Under the pieces are notes generated by a model. The model was not told where the DNA came from, did no database searches, and worked only from the letters and a program-made list of their open reading frames with translations. Position numbers and translations under genes: made by a program. 64,000 nt of DNA. Source: Apiosordaria backusii (taxonomy: Eukaryota; Ascomycota; Sordariomycetes; Sordariales; Lasiosphaeriaceae). The first letter of the stretch is position 1, and each line of letters starts with the position of its first letter. The stretch is taken from the NCBI GenBank assembly GCA_030549205.1, contig JAUKTV010000010.1:992001-1056000 (forward strand), written 5' to 3'. Below are positions 32,571-42,897 of this stretch, one piece after another.

Positions 32571-33557
32571 GTTGGCGATACTGGGTTCGTGTGTCGTTGA
32601 TGATGGATTTGGCTAGCAGAATCTAATCTGATCTTCTCAGCGGGGCAGAGGACATCCAGATATGGTTGCCCTCGATTTCTTCCAAGACAGAAACCATCCG
32701 AAAGTTGTGCCGCATTGCACCGAAGTGCAACGGCGGGGTGAAGTCACTCTTGGCGGATGATCAACCGCTAAGTGGGCCTGTGGCGAGTCATTGTGACCCC
32801 TACCCTTCTCAGCAGTTCTTCGGCGGATCTCCTCATTGATGCTTTCGGTTGTCCTTTTCCAGCAGATCGAGTGGATTAGCACCTCGATGGTCCTCTCATC
32901 ACGAGTCGCATGGACGTAGAATTCAAGACCACTTATGATTCGACTGTACGCCTAAAGTCCTCAGCAACCTCATAGGGACTGCCGCACATGGGATCTCAAT
33001 TTAATCGCAATACCTGGCGTGTTATCCTCTTGGGCCAGCGAGGTCCTTCTTCGAGTAAGCCTAAGCATTTAGCCTTTCGTGGGCGTATCTAACAATTTAA
33101 GGGGCGTATCTGAACATTTACACGTAGCTATTGACGATCTTTCTACGTCCATCGAGGTTCTCTTTTAAGCCTATCAGGAATCTCAAGAGACCAATAGAAC
33201 TATTTTTTAGGCCTGTCAACTATCTTTCTGGTTTATTGAGCTCCTTCTAGGCCTGTTTAACTGGGTTTGCCGTCTCCATCCCCCCTTTACCGTGTGGCCC
33301 CTCTACGACGAGTCGTCTTCAGTCTTGGCACGGGGGGATTGCGGGGTTTTGGGTTGTTTACTTAGTTGCTTTGTCAAAGCTGACATGGTGATGTTGAATG
33401 ATACTTATCCCTGAATGACCCCGCTGGTCGCCGGCAGCATGGATGAAGGCGGTTCCGGCCCCTCACATAAACAACCCAAAGATCATGAAGGTGTTTCGAA
33501 CTTTTATCGAACGACCTTTGCTTTTCTGCTGAACTTCAATCACCAACAAGACTCACA
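32571..33557. promoter_or_regulatory. Divergent promoter, extradiol dioxygenase and FAD monooxygenase
   Basis: Shared upstream region of two genes expected to act in sequence. It carries the degenerate tandem repeat at 33124-33262 and a CGGTTCCGG inverted CGG/CCG pair near 33449, about 110 bp before the monooxygenase ATG, a possible Zn2Cys6 site. Confidence 0.45.
33124..33262. repeat. Degenerate tandem repeat, second locus
   Basis: Six to seven units of 20-23 nt, of the form GYCTATYGA plus a T-rich half (e.g. GTAGCTATTGACGATC, GCCTGTCAACTATC, GTTTATTGAGCTCC). Same family as the array at 17571-17690. Confidence 0.6.
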
Positions 33558-35397
33558 ATGGCCGACGAAATCATCAAGACCGACCTCCTCATCGTTGGGG
33601 CGGGCCCTGCGGGTGCCGCTCTGGCCTGCTTCCTTTCATCCTATGGGCGCAAGGGAATCATCATTTCGGCCGCTTCTGGCACGGCCCATACGCCCAGAGC
33701 TCACATCACCAATATGGCTGCTCTGGAATGTCTGAGAGACATCGGCTTGGACAAGCAATGCATTGATGCGGGCGCCGCGGGCAACCACATGATACACACA
33801 AGATGGTGCCACTCTATGGCTGGGGATGAGTATGCCCGGCTTTATTCTTGGGGCAATGATCCCAAGCGTAAGGTGAGTGCAACTTGAATGCAAAGAATGA
33901 CCCCCATGAACAAAATGCTGACTTGTTACAAAACAGGGCGATTACGACGCTGCGAGCCCATGCGACCATGTCGACCTGCCACAGACCGAACTCGAACCAA
34001 TTCTCACCCGGAGAGCAATCCACACCGGCTGGACTTTACGGTTCGATACCTCTTTTGTTTCCTTTACACGGCCTGCGCCAGACGTCATCATCAGCGAGGT
34101 CCGGGACAGTCTTTCCGGCAGGACGTACAAAATTCAGTCTCGATTCCTGTTTGGATGCGATGGTGCTCGCAGCCAGGTCATTCGCGAGCTCAAGATTCCA
34201 CTCATCAAGAAGCCAGGGCAAGGTTTGGCCCTGAATGTGCTTCTGAAGGCCGATCTTTCACACCTTGTCAAGAACCGGACCGGAAATCTACATTGGGTCT
34301 TCCAACCTGAGAAGGAGCATCCAGCTTGGGGTTGGGCATGCATCGTACGCATGGTCAGGCCATGGGATGAGTGGATGTTCATCTTCCTCCCGCCACCCGG
34401 AGCCGATGTCAAGGGCGACGATATGATTGCTTCCAACGAGGAGTACATTGCGAGAGTCAAGCAATTCATTGGCGACGAGTCGGTTGATATTGAGATCAAG
34501 GATGTTAGCAAATGGATGATCAATGAGACAGTTGCCGAGTATTATTCAGATGGCAACATCTTTTGCTTGGGAGATGCCGTCCATCGTCATCCTCCATTTA
34601 ACGGATTGGGATCCAACACTTGCATTCAGGATGCGTTCAACCTGGCGTGGAAGCTCGAATACGTCATGTCTGGTCGGGCGGGCCCAAGCCTCCTTGATAC
34701 CTACAGCACTGAACGCCAGCCCGTCGGTGTCGATATCATTACCCGGGCTAACCAAGGCCTTCGTGACCACGCGTTGTGGATGAAGTCTATCGGCATGCTG
34801 GAACCGGACTTGGAGAAGAGAAAGGCAATCATCGCCGAGTTTGAGGATAAGGGCGAGGTTGGCAGGAAGAGGAGACAAGATTTCCAAGAGGGCATCGAGA
34901 ATACGGGCACTGAATTTCACGGGTTGGGCATCGAAATGAATCAACAATATCGGTCCAAGGCTGTGTACCATGACGATGAGCCAGCGGCTCCGGCACTGCC
35001 TCAGGATGCTGTGCGTCAACGTCTTATCTCGAGCTATCCTGGCATGAGATTACCACACGCTTGGCTGAACACGCGAAAGCCTGGCAATCAATTTTCTACT
35101 ATTGATCTTGCTGGTCATGGTCGCTTTTGTCTTCTCACAGGTCCAGGTGGGCACGCCTGGAAGGAGGCTGCGGATAAGGCCGCCAATGCGGTGGGGGTTG
35201 AAATCAAGAGCTATTCCATTGGGTGGAAGGAGGATTATGAGGATGTGTACTTTGACTGGGCAAAGCGGAGAGAGGTAGAAGAGGATGGATGTGTGTTGGT
35301 GCGCCCAGACAGGTTTGTTGCTTGGCGGTCAAAGTCCATGATTTCGAATCCGCAGGAGAAGCTGGAGGAGGTCTTGAGGAAAGTGTTGTGTCTCTGA
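33558..35397 (+). CDS. FAD-dependent aromatic monooxygenase (phenol hydroxylase/TfdB-MhpA type)
   Basis: Group A flavin monooxygenase that adds a hydroxyl to an activated ring using NAD(P)H and O2. Exons 33558-33872 and 33937-35397 give 591 residues. Dinucleotide fold GAGPAG at 14-19; the RFLFGCDGARSQVIREL segment is the DG motif. The GD motif around D318 sits in IFCLGDAVHRHPPFNGLGSN, followed by IQDAFNLAWKL. The C-terminal third (from about residue 440) has the LTGPGGHAW and VLVRPDRFVAWR segments of the family's thioredoxin-like domain. No targeting signal, so cytosolic. It faces the extradiol dioxygenase across a shared promoter, so its likely job is making the catechol which that enzyme opens (inference). 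Same family as the gene at 42898 but clearly a different paralog. Confidence 0.87.
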
Positions 35398-36340
35398 ACA
35401 GTTTAGTTATGATAAAACAATACTCCGTAACTAGAGAGGATTCTCTAAAACCGAAGATGCCTTCTTTAGATGCCAAAAGGTGTTTAGGCCTGAAGATGTC
35501 CTTTGAAGATGTGGTAAGGCGCTTCATTCCTCGGACGACGTGTTTAGAAGTGCAGGCTAAGGTGTGTTGTCGCCATGTGATTTCTGTCTTGTGCTAATGG
35601 TTATCCAACGACTGGGCTGTCCTTGTATGCTGTGAATCTGTGTCGGAGCAGACGCCCAGGGGTTCTGCTGTTGTTTTGCCCGCCCAATTCAGGCTGTATC
35701 TTCTGACACCAAACCAATCCAAAGTCAGTTCTATCCGTCCGGGCCAATGGAGAGCGCTTGAATTGCCTTGACATCTGTCCCACGGGTCCTTAAGCTCTCC
35801 TCCCACATGGCGGCCGATTACTACCCGTAGGTACCCCAGTGTTCCCCAACTTCCCCAGATTCCTCCCCAGATTTACCCCACATTTCTTGGCTTTCCTGTG
35901 GCCCCAAAAATGCGGGGAACGTGCCGAAGGACGCTAAGCTGGGTAATCGTCCAGTAAGGATTTGGCCGCACCATCCACCAAGCTGAGCAAACGCTGATGA
36001 TGTTGCCGGTAGCCTGGTTGGCAGGCCAGGGTGAGACGAACATACCTGGCTGCGGTAGGCAGTAGTACGCAATCACAGACAATACATGTCCCGCATGGGA
36101 GAGTCCTGTCAAACCTGGGAACCAAACCATGCCGTTTTCAGCAGCCTCGACATGCCCGGCTACCGGGCAGGGGGGAAGGCACAGCGGAAAGGTTTAAAAG
36201 ACGTCGAGGCACTCTCACATCTTTTGGTGATGGGTAGGGCTCTTTAAACCTCTCATTCTTTTCTTTTTTGAGCTCTTGAACATCACCATCACTTTTGTCT
36301 CAACACTGGGCATCTCCCACAACCCAATCTACCTTCCACA
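35398..36340. promoter_or_regulatory. Promoter region of the P450 gene
   Basis: No gene recognised. It contains a perfect 17-nt inverted repeat at 36153-36169 and a GGTTTAAAAG core-promoter-like element near 36191, about 140 bp before the P450 ATG. Confidence 0.5.
36153..36169. promoter_or_regulatory. Perfect inverted repeat TGCCCGG-CTA-CCGGGCA
   Basis: Seven-base arms with a 3-nt spacer, containing CGG-N3-CCG, the kind of paired triplet bound by Zn2Cys6 regulators. It lies about 170 bp upstream of the P450 start and a few kb from such a regulator gene. Binding is inferred, not shown. Confidence 0.4.
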
Positions 36341-37936
36341 ATGGGCGTCCTCCTCCTCGCCGGCGGCGCCCTGCTGGCCCTCTCAGTCCTCTACATCGTC
36401 TTTTTCACAGGCAAACGCGACCCCCGCCTCCCTCCCGGCCCTCCCACTTTACCTCTCATCGGCAACCTCCACCAAATCCCCACCAAACGCACTCACCTCC
36501 AGTTCGCCCAATGGGCCAAGCAATACGGCGAGATCTACTCCCTCAAGTTCGGCCCTGGCACCTCCATCGTTATCTCTTCTCCCCGTTTGATCAAGCAGCT
36601 CGTCGACAAGAAATCCCAGCTGTACTCCCGGCGCCCTCCCTCCCACGTGGGGGGGTTGATCGCTCAGGGTGATCACCTTTTGTTAATGCAGTATTCAGAC
36701 CGGTGGAGAACATGCAGGAAACTCGTCCATCAGTATTTCATGGAGGGCATGGTTGCCAAACAGCACGTCAAAGTTGTCAACGCGGAGGCGGTGCAGATGC
36801 TGCATGACTTTGTGGTGGAACCGCAAGGGCACATGAGGCACCCGAAGAGGTTCTCGAATTCGATTATCATGAGTTTGATCTATGGGACTAGGACCCCGAC
36901 GATCAAGACGCAGCATATGGTTCGGTTGTATTCCCTCATGGAGAACTGGAGTAAAGTGATGGAGGCGGGGAACACGCCGCCGGTGGATATTTTTCCGTTT
37001 TTGAAGCTGGTTCCTGAAGGCTTGCTGGGAAATTGGAGGTCGAGGGCGAAGAGTGTGGGGAAGGAGATGACGGAGTTGTATTCGGAGTGGGTGGAGAAGG
37101 GGATTCAGAGGCATAAGGATATGGGTGGGAGGGATTGTTTCTTGGATAAGGTCTTGGATCAGGGGTTGGAGAAGTTGGATTTGGATAAGCATGGGTTGTA
37201 TTTCTTGTGTGGCACGGTGATGGAGGGGGGGTCGGATACGACGAGCTCGTTGGTTATTGCTTTTATTCATGCTATGACGAAGTGGCCGGAGGTTTTGAAG
37301 AAGGCGCAGGAGGAGATGGATGCGGTGGTGGGTGAGGAGAGGACGCCGACTTGGGAGGATTATGAGAAGCTGCCTTATATTGCGGCTTGCGTGAAGGAGG
37401 CGCATAGGTGGAGGCCGGTGACGCCGCTTGCTTTCCCGCACTCGTTGGCGGAGGATGATTGGGTTGATGGCATGTTCTTGCCCAAGGGCAGTGATATCTT
37501 CATCAATGCGTTTGGCATGCACATGGACGAGAAGAGGTTTCCTAATCCAGATGTGTTCAACCCTGACAACTACAAGGGCTACACGGCGTTGGCGTCTGAG
37601 TTGGCGGGTGGTGACTACAATAACCGGGATCATTACGGCTATGGCAGTGGAAGGAGGATTTGCCCAGGCATTCACCTGGCTGAGAGGAATCTGTTCTTGG
37701 CTGTTGCTAAGTTGGTGTGGGCTTTCAACATTGGACCCGGGTTGGATGCTTCAGGCCGTGAAATCCCGGCAGATGTCAGCAATGAGACTGGGTACTGCTC
37801 CGGTTTCTTGGTGTGCGCGGAGGACTTCCCAGCTACCATTACGATGAGGTCAGAGGCGAAAAAAGCAACAATTCTCAGAGAGTATGCTGCCGCTAGGGCA
37901 GAGGTGTTTTCTCAGTACGAGACACCAAAAGAGTAG
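36341..37936 (+). CDS. Cytochrome P450 monooxygenase
   Basis: Intronless, 531 residues. N-terminal membrane anchor LLLAGGALLALSVLYIVFF, then the Pro-rich hinge RLPPGPPTLPLIGNL. The I-helix oxygen-binding motif is EGGSDTT (295-301), the ExxR pair is E353/R356 in KEAHRWRP, and the heme loop YGYGSGRRICPG has its Cys at 441. It acts in the ER membrane with a separate reductase. The overall look is that of fungal microsomal P450s such as the O-methylsterigmatocystin-oxidoreductase-like group; I cannot fix a CYP family. Codon use shifts from C-rich third positions at the start to G/T-rich later. Its position between the flavin monooxygenase and FAH-fold genes, same strand, suggests a ring or side-chain oxidation in one pathway. 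Confidence 0.9.
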   Translation: MGVLLLAGGALLALSVLYIVFFTGKRDPRLPPGPPTLPLIGNLHQIPTKRTHLQFAQWAKQYGEIYSLKFGPGTSIVISSPRLIKQLVDKKSQLYSRRPPSHVGGLIAQGDHLLLMQYSDRWRTCRKLVHQYFMEGMVAKQHVKVVNAEAVQMLHDFVVEPQGHMRHPKRFSNSIIMSLIYGTRTPTIKTQHMVRLYSLMENWSKVMEAGNTPPVDIFPFLKLVPEGLLGNWRSRAKSVGKEMTELYSEWVEKGIQRHKDMGGRDCFLDKVLDQGLEKLDLDKHGLYFLCGTVMEGGSDTTSSLVIAFIHAMTKWPEVLKKAQEEMDAVVGEERTPTWEDYEKLPYIAACVKEAHRWRPVTPLAFPHSLAEDDWVDGMFLPKGSDIFINAFGMHMDEKRFPNPDVFNPDNYKGYTALASELAGGDYNNRDHYGYGSGRRICPGIHLAERNLFLAVAKLVWAFNIGPGLDASGREIPADVSNETGYCSGFLVCAEDFPATITMRSEAKKATILREYAAARAEVFSQYETPKE

Positions 37937-38448
37937 ACACTCGTGTGATGCAATGCAAAGTTTTCAGTTTTACCAAGATGATTGCGTAGCTTCTTTCTAC
38001 CAACCGTGACTGTTTAGCATTATAGGTATCTTGAAAGTTTCTTTTGCCGTCTCAAAACAGCTTCGAATCTTTTGATACAACTCTTTGACCCTTCTTTGAT
38101 ATGTCAAAGCATCACGGCTCTATGTGAAGAGATGCTGCTTCGGTAAAGTCATACCGAGCGATACCACAAATTCCCCATTTGCTCGAAAGAGAAGCCAGAG
38201 AGAGACGAGAGACTTCAAGACTGTGAGAGGCTGCGAGGTTGCCTTGCCCCATGCAAAACCGTAACCCCCGCAAACCCCCTCCCCTGATCACTTTGGGGAT
38301 CCTGCCTCTGGTGTTGGCCAATCAGAATTGGGCCGAAGGTGGGGTTTTGATCCCGGCACTTTGTGTGAAGTGTCAACGAGCAGGGAACGAGCTCGAACAA
38401 TGAACAAAACATATTAGAGGTCTTATATTCTGTGTTCTTGTCAGCAAA
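37937..38448. other. Intergenic region, no gene seen
   Basis: 3' flank of the P450 gene and promoter of the FAH-fold gene. Nothing else noted. Confidence 0.5.
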
Positions 38449-39422
38449 ATGTCCTTTCGTGTCCAAAGAGCAGCAGCCATGTCTTTCCAACGACTTGTAC
38501 GGTTTGTCAACGCCCAGGGCGCCACCAGCTTCGGTGACCTGAAGACCACGCCAACCACCGCCAATCTGGCCGATGCTGAGGTTGAAGTTCTGGAAGGTGA
38601 TATTGACAAGGGTCTCCGCGGTACTGGAAGAGTAGATAAGATCCAGAAGGTGCGTACTACTTTACGAATGCTAAGACCAGGAAGAGGTAGCTAACTCAAG
38701 CGTTAGCTGCTATGTCCTTTGCCCAAAGTGCCCTTGATCGTGTGCATTGGGCTCAACTATCAGAAGCATGCCACGGAAGCCAATGTATGCTCCCCAAGTT
38801 AACTCCGGTGATAACATAACATTGACGAGTGTAGCTCCGGGTCCCCCCGTATCCTGTTGTCTTCACGAAGCCGGCTGATGCCCTTGCCGGGCCCCTTGAG
38901 GATGTTCCGATTCACCCTGACGCCCAAGGCATGCTGGACTACGAGGGCGAGTTGACAGTGGTGGTTGGCAAGGATGCGAAGAATGTGTCCGAGGGAGACG
39001 CTCTGGACTACGTTCTGGGATACACGGTTGGCAATGACGTTTCGGCACGCAATTTCCAGCTGCCCGATACTTCGGGTGGCCAATTCTGCTATGCCAAGTC
39101 GTTTGACAAGTTTGCCCCCATTGGGCCTTGCATCGTATCCCCTGCTCTGGTCCCCGACCCTCAGAAGCTTCGCCTCGTCACCAAGGTCAACGGGCAGGTG
39201 AGGCAGCAGACTGAGACGTCCGACATGATTTTCTCGGTGGCCAAGATCATCTCGCATCTCAGCCGCGGGACAACATTGCGGAGGGGAACTGTCATCCAAA
39301 CCGGAACACCGAGCGGAGTCGGCCTGTTTATGGAGCCAAAGGGGTTCTTGAAGGATGGAGATGTCGTTGAGGTGTCAATTGATGGGTTGGGGTCAATTAG
39401 TAACAAGATGGTGTTTGCGTGA
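38449..39422 (+). CDS. Fumarylacetoacetate-hydrolase-fold enzyme
   Basis: FAH superfamily hydrolase, isomerase or decarboxylase acting on the linear keto-acids left after ring cleavage. Exons 38449-38649, 38707-38784 and 38835-39422 give 288 residues. Domain features: IVCIGLNYQKHATEA, then YPVVFTKPADALAGP, the metal site DYEGELTVVVGK, GYTVGNDVSARNFQ, KSFDKFAPIGPC, and TVIQTGTPSGVG near the end. This is the size of acylpyruvate, fumarylpyruvate or HpcE-like hydrolases. In bacterial meta-cleavage (for instance homoprotocatechuate) such an enzyme decarboxylates or isomerises the ring-fission product, which fits the neighbouring extradiol dioxygenase. A second ATG ten codons in could be the true start; the first gives a slightly basic N-terminus. 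Conserved acidic metal ligands are all present. Confidence 0.87.
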
Positions 39423-39749
39423 GATAGAATTTACCAAGTTCCCATGGTGCCATGTCCATAATACCCCGCACTCGATTAGTCAAGAGAACCCAGTAATCTG
39501 GGGACGCTAAATGTTTAGCACGTGTCTGGGGTCCCGCTACCCCGCGCTAGCGGCGATCTGCGGACCACTTCAGAACAACGGACCGCTGTCTTCGCCCATC
39601 ACACGATCCATAGCCCCCTCTGGGCAAAAAAGGTTCGACCGAAGTATGGTCTGGCCGTTGAGTCTCGGTCGGTCTGATAAACCCATCATCCACCTCTCTG
39701 GGCGATGAGATATGCCGTCTTCACTTCACGACCACCCTACCCTGGAATC
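39423..39749. promoter_or_regulatory. Promoter of the Zn2Cys6 regulator gene
   Basis: Rich in CGG/CCG triplets (e.g. GCGGACC near 39558 and CGGACCGC near 39580, then GGTCGGTC near 39670), which would allow autoregulation. No operator can be fixed. Confidence 0.4.
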
Positions 39750-42742
39750 ATGGCGGAACCACAGTCATACCCAAACCCACAGCAAGAAACAGGAACGCCT
39801 CTGTCCGACGCGTCCGCGGCCAAACTCGCGTGTTATGCGTGCAAGAGGAGAAAAGTGAAATGGTATGTGTGGAGAACAGGATCTGTTTTTTACTCTGGCC
39901 CCTTTACTGACCGGATGACGTAATGTAGTGACCGTCAACTTCCTATCTGCTCCCTCTGCCAGAAGATCAACGGACAATGTGAATATCCAACTCACGCGGA
40001 GAAGCCTGGCCCAAAGACTGGTAAGCCGTTTTGCACTGTTCTAATGGACTTGTTGCATTGCTCAAGACATGCAAAGGTTCGCTTGACGCCTCGCAAGCTG
40101 TATTGAAGGCGCGTGGGCATGCAGATACATGTGTTTGTATCTTGCATGGTCTAGCCAATTATGACCTATGCACCTCATACGATGATACTTTTCAGGCCTC
40201 GAAGATCATCACCCATATATGTCTGCACTTTCGTTGGGCTTGCCATGCATTCCAGCTGCACATCATGTTTGGTCTCAGATATTTTTGCGATTTGGACAGG
40301 TGTTGAAGAATTCTTTTTCTGTATCGGACAGTGCAGTGGACTTTTCGGATGATACAAAAGTCATTCTTCACATCCTACAAGGCTCTGGTACATGACACTT
40401 ACATACCTTCAACTAGGTCCCTTTCAAAGCAATAAACGTCGAAGACTTGATCAATCCTCTGTCTCTAGCAGCACGGGTCATGAGACATCACTGAACACCG
40501 CCACTGGACATCGACACACGGCCACATTTGAGCTCGCTCGACGCAACTCTACCGTATCGTCGCCAAGCTACACCACAAGTCAAGATGATGCCCGTACCCG
40601 ACCAGATGATGACTCGCATGCCCGCGGCGAGGTCAACTCGCCCCTTCATACTGTTGAACCACCTCCCAGAAGTCACCCAACAAGTGCCCCCACCTTCTCT
40701 CGGATCATGTACCCGTCCCATGAAGCACAGACACGACCACAGTCCCCTTCCACGGTTGACGCTTCTCCTGGTCACCAGGATAATCCCATTCCCATCACTG
40801 TTCAGACTGTCTGTGATGCCCTCAAGATATCGAGGGGTGTGTACGATCTGCTGTGAGTGACACGTCCTCAACGCCAGACTCTCACGCTGACTTGGTGATA
40901 AACAGTATGGAATGTTACTTTGCAAATATGACATCGTTCTCGCTATTCCGGCCGGGGAGCATTGAACCAAAGTTCGCCATGATGCAATTCCACTCAGATG
41001 CCGAGGCGCTGATAGCAGCCATATTCTCCTTCTCAACCAGACATTGCCAAGATCGAGAAGACTGCCCAAGTCCAACCTACTTTTCGAAAATTGCTTACTC
41101 GAAGCTGGATGAATCTGTTGACAGTTATGGAGATAACCCACCGCCGTTCTGGCTTTTACAAGCAGGCATCCTCGTCACCTTCTACCAACTCACGATGAGC
41201 GTTCGCTCTCGGTCGTGGAAGAAGCTTGGTGACTGCATCAGATATTCGTACGACCTGAATCTGCATATGGTTGATGCCAACCACGACCCAGCCAAGGACA
41301 AAAACCCCCTCAATATCCAGCGCTGGTCGCTGATGGAGGAAAGGCGGAGAGCGTGGTGGGCAGTCTGGGAAATGGACGTCTTTGCAAGCACTATCCGTCG
41401 ATTACCAACAGCCATTGACCCTGAAATGAACCTCACCATGCTCCCGGTGCCAGACAGCTGCTGGTTCAACGACGTCTACCAGGAAAGCTGCTTTCTCGTC
41501 CAGGACTGCAGCCTCCGCTGGAAGCACCTCGCCCAGTCAGGCAACCAAAGCGCCAAAGCCTGGTTCATCGTCATGAACTCCCTCATGCGAAACACACAGC
41601 GCATCGTCTACCCAGCCGGCTCAGCACTCCAGTCCATGAACGAGAACCACGCAGAAACCAACCAAGACGAGCTCAACATCATGGCCAACACCCTCTACTG
41701 CACCGTCGCCTCCTTCCCCGCCAGCCTCGTCTACCAAGGCGAAACCCTCGACTTCCGCCCCAAAGCCTCCGACGGCAGTAACCCTCGCCAAGACCACGCA
41801 GACAAGTACGCCCTCCACCTCATGACCCAACTCTGCCGCTTCATGATCTACCACCATAAAATCTGCGCCCGCACCCCCTGGCTATCATCCCAATCCCAAC
41901 ATCAAAAACCATCATCATCATCCTCCACCAACGACAACAACAACAACACCAACCCCCCAGATCCCACCACCACCACCCCAATCACCGACCCCCAAGCAGC
42001 AGCCCACCAACAATCCATCACCTCCGAATGGTCAAACTACATGTCCGCCTCCTCCGAAATCGTCACCGTAGTCCGCAACAGCTCCCACAACCACTTCCGC
42101 TACGTCAACCCCTTCCTCGTCAACACGCTCTGGTTCGCAGCAGCAGCACAGTGCGCCTGCAAGGTGTTTGGCCCCCCTTCCTTCAACAAGCGGCTCACCA
42201 TCTCCAACTTGGACCTTTTGAAACTCACCATAGACCGCTACATTTCCTTCTGGGGCGGGATGGAGAACTTGAAGGGCAAGTTGGCAAGGATAGAGACTGC
42301 CTTGCAGAGCTTGATGAGCGGGACTAATGGGAAAGCACCGAATGATCATGAACACCGGCAACAGCACTTGCCAGAAAGGCGGCAGCAGCCTTCGGTGAGT
42401 AATCAGGGGAGCAACGGTGGGGGGCCGAGTATCAATGATTTGGCCACTGTTGCTATGCAGAGGTTGCCTGGTGCTGTTGGTGATACAACAGGGGCAGCGG
42501 CATCGCCATTGCTGGTTAGCATCCCCGGGATAGGCCCACCGCCTCTAAATCCATGGTCTACCTTTGGGCCGACAGACGTCTGCGACTTTTCCAATCAACC
42601 ACAGTTCACGACAGGGTTGACACCTGGGGCGGGGCCCAACTTTTACGGTCATCACGGTGTTGGTGGGGATCCTATGGACTTTTCACCATTTGGGCTGGAG
42701 GAGCTGTTGATGGCGAGTATCATGATGGATTCACAGATTTGA
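39750..42742 (+). CDS. Zn2Cys6 transcription factor, likely cluster regulator
   Basis: Binuclear zinc-cluster activator of 889 residues. Exons 39750-39862, 39929-40020, 40196-40387, 40417-40852 and 40906-42742. The zinc cluster uses C28, C31, C38, C45, C48 and C55 (CX2CX6CX6CX2CX6C) and is assembled across intron 1. Exon 3 codes a linker (GLEDHHPYMSAL onwards), followed by a Ser/Thr/Pro-rich region with basic SNKRRRLDQ. The fungal-specific middle homology domain (about residues 300-560) includes FWLLQAGILVTFYQL, KLGDCIRYSYDLNLH and RRRAWWAVWEMDVFAS. The C-terminal third has Asn/Thr/Pro-rich low complexity and an acidic end. It lies centrally among the aromatic-pathway genes and is the only regulator in the set. 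Targets are inferred from location. Exon 3 is kept because it is open and splices in phase on both sides. Confidence 0.88.
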
Positions 42743-42897
42743 TGTGTTTTGTTCGTCTAAGCTTTTAGCTTTTTGAGACTCGGTGGTGTAATTGACTTTG
42801 TACAAACTCATGTAATTCGCTGATATTCTTTGACACTCCTAATACACCATTACATGCGCGAATATGCGTCCTAGTTCAACCTCACAATGCCCAAGCA

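Noticed and set aside
36695..37675. 326-codon open frame on the minus strand inside the P450 gene
   Set aside because: Shadow of the long intronless P450 frame; Arg/His/Leu-rich with no family features.
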